Assembly (NCBI GenBank): GCA_017559845.1
Contig: JAFYQQ010000039.1
Span: forward strand, 1-36,461
DNA: 36,461 nucleotides
Origin: Bacteroidaceae bacterium
GTDB taxonomy: Bacteria; Bacteroidota; Bacteroidia; Bacteroidales; Bacteroidaceae
Direction of reading: 5' to 3'
Made by a program: the position numbers and the translations under genes. Below, piece by piece: positions 1 through 8,073 of the stretch (position 1 is its first letter; each line of letters starts with the position of its first letter). Under the pieces are notes generated by a model that searched no databases, was not told where the DNA came from, and worked only from the letters and a program-made list of their open reading frames with translations.

Positions 1-1593
1 ATAAACATAAACGACCTGCTGAACAAGCAGAAGATAGAGTCCAACCGAATAGAGTTCAAGAAGGGTTGGAATCCAGCGAGTATATATCACAGTGTATGTG
101 CGTTCGCTAATGATTTTGATGATCTAGGTGGTGGTTACATTGTGGTTGGAGTTGATACAGACGATGCAACAGGAGTCGCTATTCGCCCTGTTGAAGGTAT
201 ACCAACAGAAAAGATTGATGGCATTCTTCAGGATATGGTAGGCTACAACAACAAGATTTCTCCTTACTATATGCCTCGCACTAGTGTGGAGGAAGTGGAT
301 GGTAAGTCTGTGCTTGTGATATGGTGTCCGGCAGGAATCAACCGACCATACTCTGTTCCAGAGAACGTAACTGCCAAGAGTAATACAAAGGAGTATTTCT
401 ATGTCCGTAGTGGCACGAGCAGTATTATAGCCAAGGGTGAAGTTCTTGATGAACTGCGGGAGTTGGCAAGCCGCGTGCCATTTGATGAACGTGGTAATCC
501 CGATATTAAGATAGAAGATATTTCAACACTGCTATTACGTGAATATTTGGTTAAGGTGGGTAGCAAACTTGCTAATGAACTATATACCAAACCTCTCGAA
601 AGTATTTTGGAGCAAATGGATTTGTATGTCGGTCCAAAGGAAAATCGTATGCTTAGAAATGTAGCAGCTATGATGTTCTGTGAAGACCCAAGCAAATTCT
701 TTAAGCGTACACAAGTTGAAGTGGTATATTTCCCTGAAGGACGATTGAACAATCCAAACAACTTATACGAAGGTCCTGTGATTAAGGGTTCCATAACACA
801 GATAATTGATAGGACATTGGAATATCTGAATCGTATGCTTGTTATGCAGACGGTGATAAAACCAAAGGATAGTAGTAGAAGTCAAAAGTTTGTCACTTAT
901 CCATATCAAGCATTGGAAGAGAGTGTAACAAACTCACTCTATCATAGAGATTATCGTGAATGGGAGCCAGTGGTTATCACTGTAGAACCTCAAGGAATCA
1001 CCATACAGAATGTTGGCGGCCCCGATAGAAGTATATCTGCTGCCGATATTTCAAGATGCGAAATCTTAGTATCTAAACGTTATCGTAATCGCAGGCTCGG
1101 GGAATATCTTAAGGAATTGGATTTGACGGAAGGTCGCAGTACCGGTATTCCAACAATCCAAAATGTTTTGGAGAATAATGGTTCACCACGAGCTACTGTA
1201 GTTACTGACGATGAACGAACCTTCTTTAGAATAACCATTCCTTGTCATGAAGCTGCTGGTAATATTATCGCAGACATTGCTCATAAAGATGGTTCACTAA
1301 AAGCATCTAAACGAGGTTCACTAAAAACTGCACTACAAAGTGCACCAAAAAGTGCACCAAAGAGTGCACCAAAAAGTGCACCAAAGAGTGCACCAAAGAG
1401 TGCACCAAAGAGTGCGCTCAAAATTATAGAGCAAATAAGTAATAACCCACGAGCAACCATGACAGATTTAGCAAACCTAACTGGTTATTCCAGAAGATGG
1501 GTTGTGCAAACGATGATTCGCCTTCAAGAACAGAATATCATAAAACGTATTGGAACGAACAGGTCTGGTTATTGGGAAATTATAGGTAAATAG
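1..1593 (+). CDS. AlbA_2/Schlafen-type DNA-binding protein, RecG-like C-terminus (5' end outside window)
   Basis: The reading frame is open from base 1, so the true start lies upstream; an internal ATG at 142 would cut off the conserved N-terminal domain. The first visible residues (ESNRIEFKK, then CAFANDF and GGGYIVVGV) match the AlbA_2 putative DNA-binding domain. The middle segment (EESVTNSLYHRDY, then NVGGPDRS and GRSTGIPTI) matches the HATPase_c_4-like region found in RecG-like transcriptional regulators. A linker of SAPK tetrapeptides follows, then a winged-helix-like C-terminus (ATMTDLANLTGYSRRWVVQTMIRL cut here for length) ending about 55 residues later. Such proteins are usually annotated as ATP-binding or putative transcriptional regulators in Bacteroides; the target is unknown. 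An XRE gene follows 16 bp downstream in the same direction, which suggests co-transcription. Confidence 0.85.
   Translation: MNINDLLNKQKIESNRIEFKKGWNPASIYHSVCAFANDFDDLGGGYIVVGVDTDDATGVAIRPVEGIPTEKIDGILQDMVGYNNKISPYYMPRTSVEEVDGKSVLVIWCPAGINRPYSVPENVTAKSNTKEYFYVRSGTSSIIAKGEVLDELRELASRVPFDERGNPDIKIEDISTLLLREYLVKVGSKLANELYTKPLESILEQMDLYVGPKENRMLRNVAAMMFCEDPSKFFKRTQVEVVYFPEGRLNNPNNLYEGPVIKGSITQIIDRTLEYLNRMLVMQTVIKPKDSSRSQKFVTYPYQALEESVTNSLYHRDYREWEPVVITVEPQGITIQNVGGPDRSISAADISRCEILVSKRYRNRRLGEYLKELDLTEGRSTGIPTIQNVLENNGSPRATVVTDDERTFFRITIPCHEAAGNIIADIAHKDGSLKASKRGSLKTALQSAPKSAPKSAPKSAPKSAPKSAPKSALKIIEQISNNPRATMTDLANLTGYSRRWVVQTMIRLQEQNIIKRIGTNRSGYWEIIGK
1339..1422 (+). repeat. 12-bp in-frame coding tandem repeat (SAPK units)
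   Basis: Six consecutive 12-bp units AGTGCACCAAAR run from 1339 to 1410, followed by a decayed unit to 1422. Each encodes Ser-Ala-Pro-Lys, forming a basic, proline-rich linker between the ATPase-like region and the C-terminal winged helix. The unit length is a multiple of three, so gain or loss of units changes linker length without breaking the frame. Every unit holds the palindrome GTGCAC. Confidence 0.95.
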
Positions 1594-1609
1594 TAAAATT
1601 GAGATAAAG

Positions 1610-1894
1610 ATGCTGTTAGGACAAAAGATAAAAGAATTAAGAATGGAGAATGGAGTGCTACAACGACAATTAGCCTCCCTCCTCGAAATTGACACCCCGA
1701 TGTTTTCAAAAATCGAAAGAGGTGACAGACGTGCCAAACGTACACAAGTTATTCAAATAGCTAACTATTTCAACATTGATGAAAAAGAACTTCTCACTCT
1801 CTGGGTTGCCGATAAAGTCCTCGATGCTGTGAAAGATGAGGAAGAATTAAAGTCAGATGCAATTAAAGTGGCTCAATCAAGCATAAACTTGTAA
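1610..1894 (+). CDS. small XRE-family helix-turn-helix regulator
   Basis: A 94-residue protein whose residues 1-65 form a Cro/C1-type HTH: GQKIKELRMENG, then QRQLASLLEID, then the recognition-helix region FSKIERGDRRAKRTQV. The rest is a short helical tail rich in Asp, Glu and Lys. It probably binds operator DNA as a dimer. Proteins of this size often control restriction-modification or mobile-element genes, but none is visible here. It starts 16 bp after the AlbA_2 gene in the same direction and may regulate that gene. The target is unknown. Confidence 0.85.
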   Translation: MLLGQKIKELRMENGVLQRQLASLLEIDTPMFSKIERGDRRAKRTQVIQIANYFNIDEKELLTLWVADKVLDAVKDEEELKSDAIKVAQSSINL

Positions 1895-2014
1895 TTACAC
1901 AGCCAAATAAAGACTTATTATTTACACATCGCATAAAGAAAATTATTTACAATAATGTCTAGAGGGAATGGCCCGTTTCCTTGTTGCGAGCAGTGAAACA
2001 AAGGAAATGCGCCC

Positions 2015-2102
2015 AGTTGGGCAGAAAAGTCAGCCTAACTGGGAAAAAATATTTTCTCAACTGGGGAGATTTTTCTTTCCAGTTAGGGAGGCAAAAATGG
2101 GT
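2015..2102 (+). repeat. four-unit array with 22-bp period
   Basis: The core ARYTGGG or its close variant AGTTAGG recurs at 2015, 2037, 2059 and 2081, exactly 22 bp apart. The bases between the cores are purine- or T-rich and not conserved. It lies in the gap between the XRE gene and the AAA-14 ATPase. A 22-bp spacing puts the cores on nearly the same face of the helix. Function unknown. Confidence 0.7.
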
Positions 2103-2270
2103 ATATATAAGAGATGTTGTTCTATGGCTATCGGTTTTGCGTTTCTACATGCTCGGGATTTCCTTCTTGCTTTCCGAAAATTCCTGACAAAGCCAGCTGA
2201 CGAGTTATCCGGGAGTGTCTTCGTGAGTAATTCAAGTAAAATCGAAACAGGTTCTAATTGGTCATTCTAA
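2097..2270 (+). CDS. doubtful small ORF of 57 residues
   Basis: An ORF of 57 codons starts at an ATG at 2097; the same frame is open further upstream to 1968, but that part is made of the 22-bp array, whose period is not a multiple of three. The product has a hydrophobic patch (SMAIGFAFLHARDFLL) and no motif I can name. The following 23-bp array begins 2 bp after its stop. It may be chance or a fragment of a decayed repeat-borne gene. It is listed only because nothing else explains this stretch. Confidence 0.2.
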   Translation: MGIYKRCCSMAIGFAFLHARDFLLAFRKFLTKPADELSGSVFVSNSSKIETGSNWSF

Positions 2271-2271
2271 C

Positions 2272-2409
2272 GCAGTACTACTGCAAGTGACAGAGAAGAT
2301 ATACTGCAAGTAACAATGCAGTAGTACTGCGATGGGTCATGCAGTAGTACTGCTCAGGAAAACGCACCGTGGTGCGATGGGCAACGGATGCTGGTGCGAT
2401 GAATAGAAT
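2272..2409 (+). repeat. 22/23-bp imperfect tandem array with 13-bp dyad cores
   Basis: TACTGC recurs at 2279, 2302, 2325 and 2348, exactly 23 bp apart; two further units built on GGTGCGATG follow at 22-bp steps (2371 and 2393). The 13-mer GCAGTAGTACTGC occurs at 2318 and 2341, and its exact reverse complement at 2272, so the copies at 2272 and 2318 could pair in a hairpin. One unit (2364-2375) is the palindrome GCACCGTGGTGC. The array ends 27 bp before the stop of the convergent ATPase gene. Confidence 0.75.
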
Positions 2410-2436
2410 TCCGGGCAAAGCATCAAAATACGTTCT

Positions 2437-3783
2437 TTATAAGAACATCGTCATATAGACTGGTATGTAATCTACACCATTTTCACGTTTGTAATCCTTT
2501 GTGTAGATTACATATTTGTTCATTATACGGTCTGAGTACTTAGTGCAAAATTCGTCCAATGATTTGTGCGATTTATATCCAGATGATTTTACTTCAACAG
2601 GAGATATCTTGTGCTTTTCTGTGATGATAAAATCTATTTCGTAATATTTCTTGCCATCCGCATAAGGTATGGTGTGATAGAACAAATTCTTACCTGTTGC
2701 CCTTAACATCTGAGCAATCATATTTTCATACACATATCCAAGGTTGGTGCTCAATTTATCACTTAGCAGTTTCTCATAGATAATATTCTCCGTTATATCA
2801 CCATCCATGAATGCAAGTGTAACGAACAGACCTGTATCAGATGTATACATCTTGAAATAGCCAGTATTCTTTGTCAACGCCAGACCTACATTCGGATCGC
2901 CTGAATGAAATGCGACGTTGGTCGTCATAGAGTCTTCCATATCCTTTATGATATTCATTACCCTATCCACTTTTTCTTCAGGTATTGCACTTCCCACCTG
3001 ATAGCGAGATGTATTTCTGCTTAATTGGGCAGGTATGGCATCATACATAGCCTTTGCTCGCCCGGTACCATCAATCTTGCCGAAATCCTCCTCGTACAAA
3101 GCAATTATATCCCGTTTCGCCAAGTCCACCGCAGTAAAATTGTTCGTTTTAACGTATGCGGAAACTGCTTGCGGCATACCTCCAACAAGCATGTACAGAC
3201 GGAAATCCCGTATAAGCTTTCTGTGAGCAACATCACCAAGCGACATTTTCTTCTCAAATGCACTACGCAACAGTGGAACAGTTGCCGTATCGCCTAATGC
3301 CCATCTGAACTCTTCATAGTCCATGGGGAACATGTCTACCTTTGTTTCCTCGCTTGGGATAATAATGTTCTTGCTCTTAGACCTTACTGAGATTAAAGAA
3401 CCGGTTTCTATATAGTCATACCTATGATCCTTTACAAGGTGCTTGATAGCCTGCCTTGCCAATGGTTGTAACTGTACCTCATCGAATATAATAACTGATT
3501 CCCTCTCATATAATTCTACCTGAAAGATAAATTGCAGTCTGATAAAAAGAAAATTCAAATCGGATATATCATTAAACAAGTCGCTTACTTCCTTAGAAAC
3601 TTTTGAGAAGTCAATCAATATGTATGACCTATACTCATTGCGTGCAAACTCCTCGGCAATTGTAGATTTGCCAACGCGGCGAGCACCTTGTATAAGTAAA
3701 GCGGTGTCACCATTACGTTCCTGTTTCCATTTGAGCATAGTGTCATACATTTTCCTCTTAAAACGAATCATTTCCTCTGCCAT
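2437..3783 (-). CDS. AAA-14/DUF4143 ATPase
   Basis: An ATPase of 448 residues of the AAA_14 plus DUF4143 family. The Walker A motif GARRVGKST lies near residue 35 and the Walker B VIIFDEVQ near residue 95. The C-terminal DUF4143 part ends with the nuclease-like segment YEIDFIITEKHKISPVEVKSS, which resembles a PD-(D/E)XK core (D, E, K). Proteins of this family are common accessory genes in Bacteroidales; they are thought to act on DNA or as defence or toxin-like ATPases, but the role is not established. I chose the ATG at 3783 because a promoter box at 3802-3809 overlaps the only upstream option, a TTG at 3804. It is convergent with the preceding genes and AT-richer than the glycosidase-like gene on its other side. 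Confidence 0.85.
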   Translation of the reverse strand: MAEEMIRFKRKMYDTMLKWKQERNGDTALLIQGARRVGKSTIAEEFARNEYRSYILIDFSKVSKEVSDLFNDISDLNFLFIRLQFIFQVELYERESVIIFDEVQLQPLARQAIKHLVKDHRYDYIETGSLISVRSKSKNIIIPSEETKVDMFPMDYEEFRWALGDTATVPLLRSAFEKKMSLGDVAHRKLIRDFRLYMLVGGMPQAVSAYVKTNNFTAVDLAKRDIIALYEEDFGKIDGTGRAKAMYDAIPAQLSRNTSRYQVGSAIPEEKVDRVMNIIKDMEDSMTTNVAFHSGDPNVGLALTKNTGYFKMYTSDTGLFVTLAFMDGDITENIIYEKLLSDKLSTNLGYVYENMIAQMLRATGKNLFYHTIPYADGKKYYEIDFIITEKHKISPVEVKSSGYKSHKSLDEFCTKYSDRIMNKYVIYTKDYKRENGVDYIPVYMTMFL

Positions 3784-3801
3784 AGTCTTTTGATTTTGAT
3801 G

Positions 3802-3834
3802 CAAAAATAAGGCTTTTTTTTCTTCCCCACCAAA
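3802..3834 (-). promoter_or_regulatory. Bacteroidales-type promoter of the AAA-14 ATPase
   Basis: On the minus strand TATTTTTG (3802-3809) matches the -7 consensus TAnnTTTG. TTTG at 3831-3834 gives the -33 box at a 21-bp gap, within the known 19-21 range. The -33 box is part of the decayed last unit of the 33-bp array. Transcription would begin only about 10 bases before the ATG at 3783. Confidence 0.55.
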
Positions 3835-3936
3835 TGTTTTTGTCCCAAAGTGCCGTTTTCCACCAAATTTACAATGCCATATTTGCCGTTTTCCACCAAA
3901 TTTATTTGCAGCGAATTGCCGTTTTCCACCAAATTT
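3818..3936 (-). repeat. 33-bp-period tandem array (20-bp repeat, 13-bp variable spacer)
   Basis: The 20-mer TGCCGTTTTCCACCAAATTT on the plus strand is perfect at 3851-3870, 3884-3903 and 3917-3936, exactly 33 bp apart. A decayed copy sits in phase at 3818-3837. The 13 bp between copies are unrelated. On the minus strand each copy reads AAATTTGGTGG, so each carries a TTTG element like a -33 box. Read on the minus strand the array is open in the frame of the ATPase gene (KFGGKR every 11 codons) but has no ATG or GTG start. Confidence 0.9.
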
Positions 3937-4036
3937 GTCAGAATCAAAAGCGTATTACTGCTTGCAATTGTTTATCTGCCTGAGCTGTTTTCTACCCTCC
4001 TCTTACAAACTTCATCTATTTGAGAAGATTTGCCTT

Positions 4037-4068
4037 CTTGGTTCTTTCATTTCTTTGTTGTACCTTTG
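4037..4068 (+). promoter_or_regulatory. probable promoter of the secreted glycosidase-like gene
   Basis: TACCTTTG at 4061-4068 matches the Bacteroidales -7 consensus TAnnTTTG. CTTG at 4037-4040 is a weak -33 box with a 20-bp gap. Its position rules out the upstream starts of the same frame (4030) and favours the ATG at 4090. Confidence 0.5.
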
Positions 4069-4089
4069 CCAAAGAAACCATTAAAAATC

Positions 4090-6414
4090 ATGCTTATGAT
4101 GACATTACTGCCCAAACATTATTCATGCAGGATTCTGGCATTTCTTTGCCTATTGACAATATCGGATTTCCAACTTGCTTTTGCCCAGAACTGCACCAAC
4201 CTGCCGGGAGAGGACGGCCAGAAGCCCGCCATCAATTATGACTATTTCCCCAGTAGGCAACATGCCTTTGTTTGGCGGAACTGGACACTTGTACCCGCAG
4301 AACGGCTGGCACAGGTCCTTGGCACCACCACCGGAAACGTGGAGCAACTGGCACAATCTATGGGCCTTGACCGGAAACAACGTATAGAAGCGGAATGGGG
4401 CCCCCCCCGAGGGTATATCACCATCCTCCGCCGCAACTGGCACCTACTGCCCTACGACCAACTGCTAACGCTATTGGGCATGACCAGGGAAGAACTGGGC
4501 TACAGGCTGATAGAGGACGACTTCCTGTGGACCAAGCTGGGCAAGGTGAAACCCAAATGCGATCTGCTTGTCTATACCCAGCCCGACCGCCACACCCAGA
4601 AAAAGGCTGCCCGTTTTGCCCGGGATGTACAGGATTTTGTACGTACTGCCCAGTATCCATCCGAACCTCGGTTTGGTTTTATGCGTGCTTTTGAAAAGGT
4701 CCAGAAAAAAAGTGCGCCACGCAAGGATTCTACGGCCGAAAGCTTTGAATTCCGCATGATATTCCCCTACTTCACGGATTATGGCGACCCTTTGCTCGAC
4801 AAGGAACTGTCATCCTATCCCGAAGAGCTTTTCCGCCAGTTGTCCGAAGTGGGAGTGAACGGAATATGGTTACACTCGGTTCTTCGTATGATGGTGCAGC
4901 CCAACGAGATTTTCCCAGGTGACCCGTTGGCCGGCAAACGTATTGAAGGTTTAAAGCAATTGGTGGAACGGGCTGCAAAATACGGTGTAAAGGTATACCT
5001 GTATCTTAACGAACCACGTGCCATGGACACTTCCTTTTTTCAAGGCAATGCCAGCCGTGAGGCTCTTGCCGGTCCCGAGGTGGGCGGCCTGCGTCCTTTC
5101 TGCACTTCCCATCCTCAGGTAAGAGCATGGATCTCCAATGCTTTAGAGCAGCTTTTCCGGCAAGTGGACGGTTTGGGTGGCGTGTTCACCATTACCGCCT
5201 CCGAGAACTTTACATACTGCGGTTCACGAGGAGCGGCCCACCAACATTGCCCCCAGTGCAGCAAACGCGATTTTGCTTCCTTGGCCGTTGAATTGAACAA
5301 GGCCATAGAAGAAGGAGTTCACCGCGGCAATCCCGATGCCAAAGTCATTGTATGGGACTGGGGATGGCCCGACAACCAGAGCGAGCGCATCATTACCCAA
5401 CTTCCCAAAAGCTGCTGGTTCATGTCTGTCAGCGAATGGTCGCTTCCCATTGAGCGGGGTGGTGTGGCATCACAAATCGGCGAATATTCCATCTCGGCCG
5501 TAGGACCTGGCCCACGGGCTCAACGGCATTGGGAGATGGCCCGCCGTGCCGGTTTGCGAACGGTGGCAAAGGTGCAGGTAAACGCCAGTTGGGAAATGGC
5601 CGTAGTACCATCCGTTCCTGTGCTTAATCTGGTGGCCGAACATGCACAGAATCTCTCCACCCAAAACATTCAAGGCGTAATGCTCAGCTGGTCATTGGGC
5701 GGATACCCTTCGGAAAACCTCAAATTGTTCCAAAATTTCCGTCCCGGCGACAAGGCCGAGGATGCCATCCACCGTCTTGCCGTTTCGGAATATGGAGAAG
5801 AGGCAGCACCTGTGGTACAGGAGGCATGGCGTTTGTGTTCCGAGTCGTATCGTCAATACCCCTACCATATGGTGATGCTTTACAAGGGGCCTCAGCACAT
5901 GGGACCTTCCAACCCCATACTCTCCCACCCTTCTGGCTACAACGCCACAATGGTGGGCCTGCCCTATGACAATTTGGACGGATGGCGGGCAGTTTATCCA
6001 ACTGGCATTTGGTTGCAACAAATGGACCGTTGCGCCCAAGGTTTCCACGACGGAGCATTGCTTCTCGAAAATGCCAGAAAAACCATTCCAAAAAAATACC
6101 GGAAAGCATTGGAGACTGAAATCAGACGCATGCGTGCCGTTTACATCCACCTGAAATCAGGCGCCGAACAGGGACGTTTCATTGATGCCCGCAACCGACT
6201 TGCCAACACCCAAGACGAGGCGGAACGCCAGGAATGCCGCCAGGCCATGCAGAAAGCCCTTGAGGCAGAACGCAGCCTCATCGTCCAGATGCTTCCCATC
6301 GTCAGCAAGGATTCCTCCATCGGCTATGAGTCCTCCAACCAATACTTTTACATTCCGTTGGATTTGATTGAGGCTTTGGCCAGCATCGCCCATGCCGAAC
6401 GGGAATTGGAGTAA
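4090..6414 (+). CDS. secreted TIM-barrel glycosidase-like protein, family not assigned
   Basis: A protein of 774 residues. From the ATG at 4090 it begins with a signal peptide (RILAFLCLLTISDFQLAFAQ, about residues 14-33). Residues about 60-150 hold two similar helical motifs, RNWTLVPAERLAQVLG and RNWHLLPYDQLLTLLG, each followed by a second helix. From about residue 215 the pattern suits a barrel of the GH20/GH67/DUF4838 type: FPYFTDYGDP, GVNGIWLHS, VYLYLNEPR, FTITASENF, HCPQCSKRD, VIVWDWGWPD, GVMLSWSLGGYPS. The Glu residues of NEPR and TASEN and the Cys-x-x-Cys pair are the likeliest functional residues. A polysaccharide-degrading role is inference; substrate unknown. It stands alone, GC-richer than the genes before it, with its own promoter and a phosphoesterase gene 115 bp downstream. 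Confidence 0.6.
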   Translation: MLMMTLLPKHYSCRILAFLCLLTISDFQLAFAQNCTNLPGEDGQKPAINYDYFPSRQHAFVWRNWTLVPAERLAQVLGTTTGNVEQLAQSMGLDRKQRIEAEWGPPRGYITILRRNWHLLPYDQLLTLLGMTREELGYRLIEDDFLWTKLGKVKPKCDLLVYTQPDRHTQKKAARFARDVQDFVRTAQYPSEPRFGFMRAFEKVQKKSAPRKDSTAESFEFRMIFPYFTDYGDPLLDKELSSYPEELFRQLSEVGVNGIWLHSVLRMMVQPNEIFPGDPLAGKRIEGLKQLVERAAKYGVKVYLYLNEPRAMDTSFFQGNASREALAGPEVGGLRPFCTSHPQVRAWISNALEQLFRQVDGLGGVFTITASENFTYCGSRGAAHQHCPQCSKRDFASLAVELNKAIEEGVHRGNPDAKVIVWDWGWPDNQSERIITQLPKSCWFMSVSEWSLPIERGGVASQIGEYSISAVGPGPRAQRHWEMARRAGLRTVAKVQVNASWEMAVVPSVPVLNLVAEHAQNLSTQNIQGVMLSWSLGGYPSENLKLFQNFRPGDKAEDAIHRLAVSEYGEEAAPVVQEAWRLCSESYRQYPYHMVMLYKGPQHMGPSNPILSHPSGYNATMVGLPYDNLDGWRAVYPTGIWLQQMDRCAQGFHDGALLLENARKTIPKKYRKALETEIRRMRAVYIHLKSGAEQGRFIDARNRLANTQDEAERQECRQAMQKALEAERSLIVQMLPIVSKDSSIGYESSNQYFYIPLDLIEALASIAHAERELE

Positions 6415-6529
6415 AACCTTGGTCATATAGGCGTAAGTTTTATCCATTATGGGGGCATAAGGACAAATCGAACATTTTACCCCTTTTTTATGCCATAAGA
6501 CTGACTTAATTTATTCCGAACTTTGTTCC

Positions 6530-7363
6530 ATGATTAAAGGAATAAAGCATTATGTGACAAGGCATTTCGCATTGGCAGCATTAGGCCTGTCTGCCATTGG
6601 CATCAACAGTTGCGAGATGTTCGAGGTACACCCCTATGACACACAGGTCAAAGGAGAAAAGAACCTGAACCAAAGGAGCATCCGACAAATTGAAGAAGCC
6701 CTTTCAAATAAAGACACCATACGTTTTGCCTTTATCAGCGACACACAGCGTTGGTATGACGAGACCAAAGACTTTGTCTCTGCCATAAACAAGAGAAATG
6801 ACATAGATTTTGTCATCCATGGCGGAGACCTGTCCGATTTTGGCGCCACACACGAGTTCATCTTACAACGCGACATCCTTTTACGCCTCAATGTTCCATG
6901 GGTAACCCTTTTGGGGAACCACGATTGCCTGGGCACAGGAGAAGACGTGTATGAAGACATCTTTGGAGACCCCAATTTCCACTTCGTGGCTGGAGAGACT
7001 CTTTTCGTCTGCCTGAATACGAACTGTATGGAATATGACTACTCCGAACCGGTTCCGGATTTCAGTTTCATCGAAGGCTTGTTGAAAGGACTTCCCAAAG
7101 GAGTAAAACGGACAATTGTGGCCATGCACGTTCCGCCCTTCGACTTGGAGTTTAACAACAACGTGGCCAAAGTGTTCCAACTCTATCTGCACCAATTCCC
7201 CAATTTCCAATGTTGCATCTACGGCCATGGCCACCGCTATGCCACAGACGACCTTTTCGGGGACAGCATCCTTTACCACCAGACACCTTGTGCCAAGAAG
7301 CGCGGTTATATTGAATTTACCCTAACTCCAAACGGATATGAACAGCATCTGGTCAATTACTAA
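6530..7363 (+). CDS. lipoprotein calcineurin-like metallophosphoesterase
   Basis: A protein of 277 residues with an N-terminal hydrophobic stretch and a lipobox-like GINSC with Cys28, so it is probably lipid-anchored. The metallophosphoesterase motifs appear in order: ISDTQ (in place of the usual DxH), GGDLSD, LLGNHD, AMHVPPF and YGHGHRY. These would bind two metal ions and hydrolyse a phosphoester; the substrate is unknown. The change of His to Gln in the first motif is seen in other calcineurin-like subfamilies, so activity is not excluded. Its last 26 bp overlap the start of the next gene, which indicates translational coupling and a joint role at the cell surface. Confidence 0.85.
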   Translation: MIKGIKHYVTRHFALAALGLSAIGINSCEMFEVHPYDTQVKGEKNLNQRSIRQIEEALSNKDTIRFAFISDTQRWYDETKDFVSAINKRNDIDFVIHGGDLSDFGATHEFILQRDILLRLNVPWVTLLGNHDCLGTGEDVYEDIFGDPNFHFVAGETLFVCLNTNCMEYDYSEPVPDFSFIEGLLKGLPKGVKRTIVAMHVPPFDLEFNNNVAKVFQLYLHQFPNFQCCIYGHGHRYATDDLFGDSILYHQTPCAKKRGYIEFTLTPNGYEQHLVNY

Positions 7364-8021
7364 GTTCTCCTGGAAATGGCAGCGGTTGTTCTGTCTGATC
7401 TTTTTCGCCGGATTGTCCGTCTGCATCCATGCTCACACTTCTGACAGTTTGCGCATTGGGGAGAAATATCATCGACGCGTATCCCGCTACCGCAAAGCAT
7501 GGAACCACATCATCCCCACCTATTCTAAAATACAATATGCCGGGGGCATGGGGCTCCTGAGCATAGGTATGGGATGGGATTACGGCAAGCAAAGTCAATG
7601 GGAAAGCGAGATGTTCCTGGGTTTCATCCCACGCTATTCGTCAGACGAGGGCAAAGCCACCTTTACCATAAAACAGAACTACATTCCATGGCACAAGCCT
7701 TTGGGCAAGATTGTCCACATCAAGCCATTTACCTGCAGCCTATACTTGAACACCATCTTCAACGATGAGTTCTGGACACAGGAACCCGACCGCTATCCCA
7801 CTGGATATTATGGTTTTTCCACCCGCGTCCGCATCAACCTGTCTATAGGCCAACGCATTCAGTTCTGCATTCCCCAACAAAAACGGCAGTTCAGCAAAAG
7901 CATTTCCCTTTATTATGAAATCAGTGTCAGCGACCTCTATCTCATCAGTGCCGTCACGAATCATCTGAAACCAAGCGACGTTCTCCGCCTGTCTTTTGGC
8001 ATAAAGAGCGACATCTTTTAA
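7338..8021 (+). CDS. exported protein of unknown function, possibly outer-membrane barrel
   Basis: A protein of 227 residues. It has a signal peptide (RLFCLIFFAGLSVCIHAH, about residues 16-33) and then a chain rich in alternating hydrophobic and aromatic residues (GGMGLLSIGMGWDYG, ESEMFLGFIPRY, FTCSLYLNTIF, GYYGFSTRVRINLSIG, LYYEISVSDLYLISAV). It ends with LSFGIKSDIF, where a terminal Phe is typical of outer-membrane barrels. No family name is recognised. It overlaps the phosphoesterase gene by 26 bp, so the two are probably made together. The next gene is convergent, 52 bp away, with no clear terminator between. Confidence 0.7.
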   Translation: MNSIWSITKFSWKWQRLFCLIFFAGLSVCIHAHTSDSLRIGEKYHRRVSRYRKAWNHIIPTYSKIQYAGGMGLLSIGMGWDYGKQSQWESEMFLGFIPRYSSDEGKATFTIKQNYIPWHKPLGKIVHIKPFTCSLYLNTIFNDEFWTQEPDRYPTGYYGFSTRVRINLSIGQRIQFCIPQQKRQFSKSISLYYEISVSDLYLISAVTNHLKPSDVLRLSFGIKSDIF

Positions 8022-8073
8022 GCTCTATCTGTATCGTCTGTTATCATTCTATATTTCTCGGTTGACTACTTCA

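Noticed and set aside
1968..2096. Upstream part of the 100-codon ORF
   Set aside because: It consists of the 22-bp array, whose period does not keep frame, so the apparent protein sequence is a by-product of the repeat.
3818..3936. CRISPR-like array (20-bp repeats with variable spacers)
   Set aside because: Spacers are only 13 bp, there are just three perfect repeats, and no cas gene is near. A promoter-associated tandem repeat is a better description.
6447..6500. Paired TTATG/CATAA dyads after the glycosidase-like gene as terminators
   Set aside because: Stems are only five base pairs and no T run follows in the right place.
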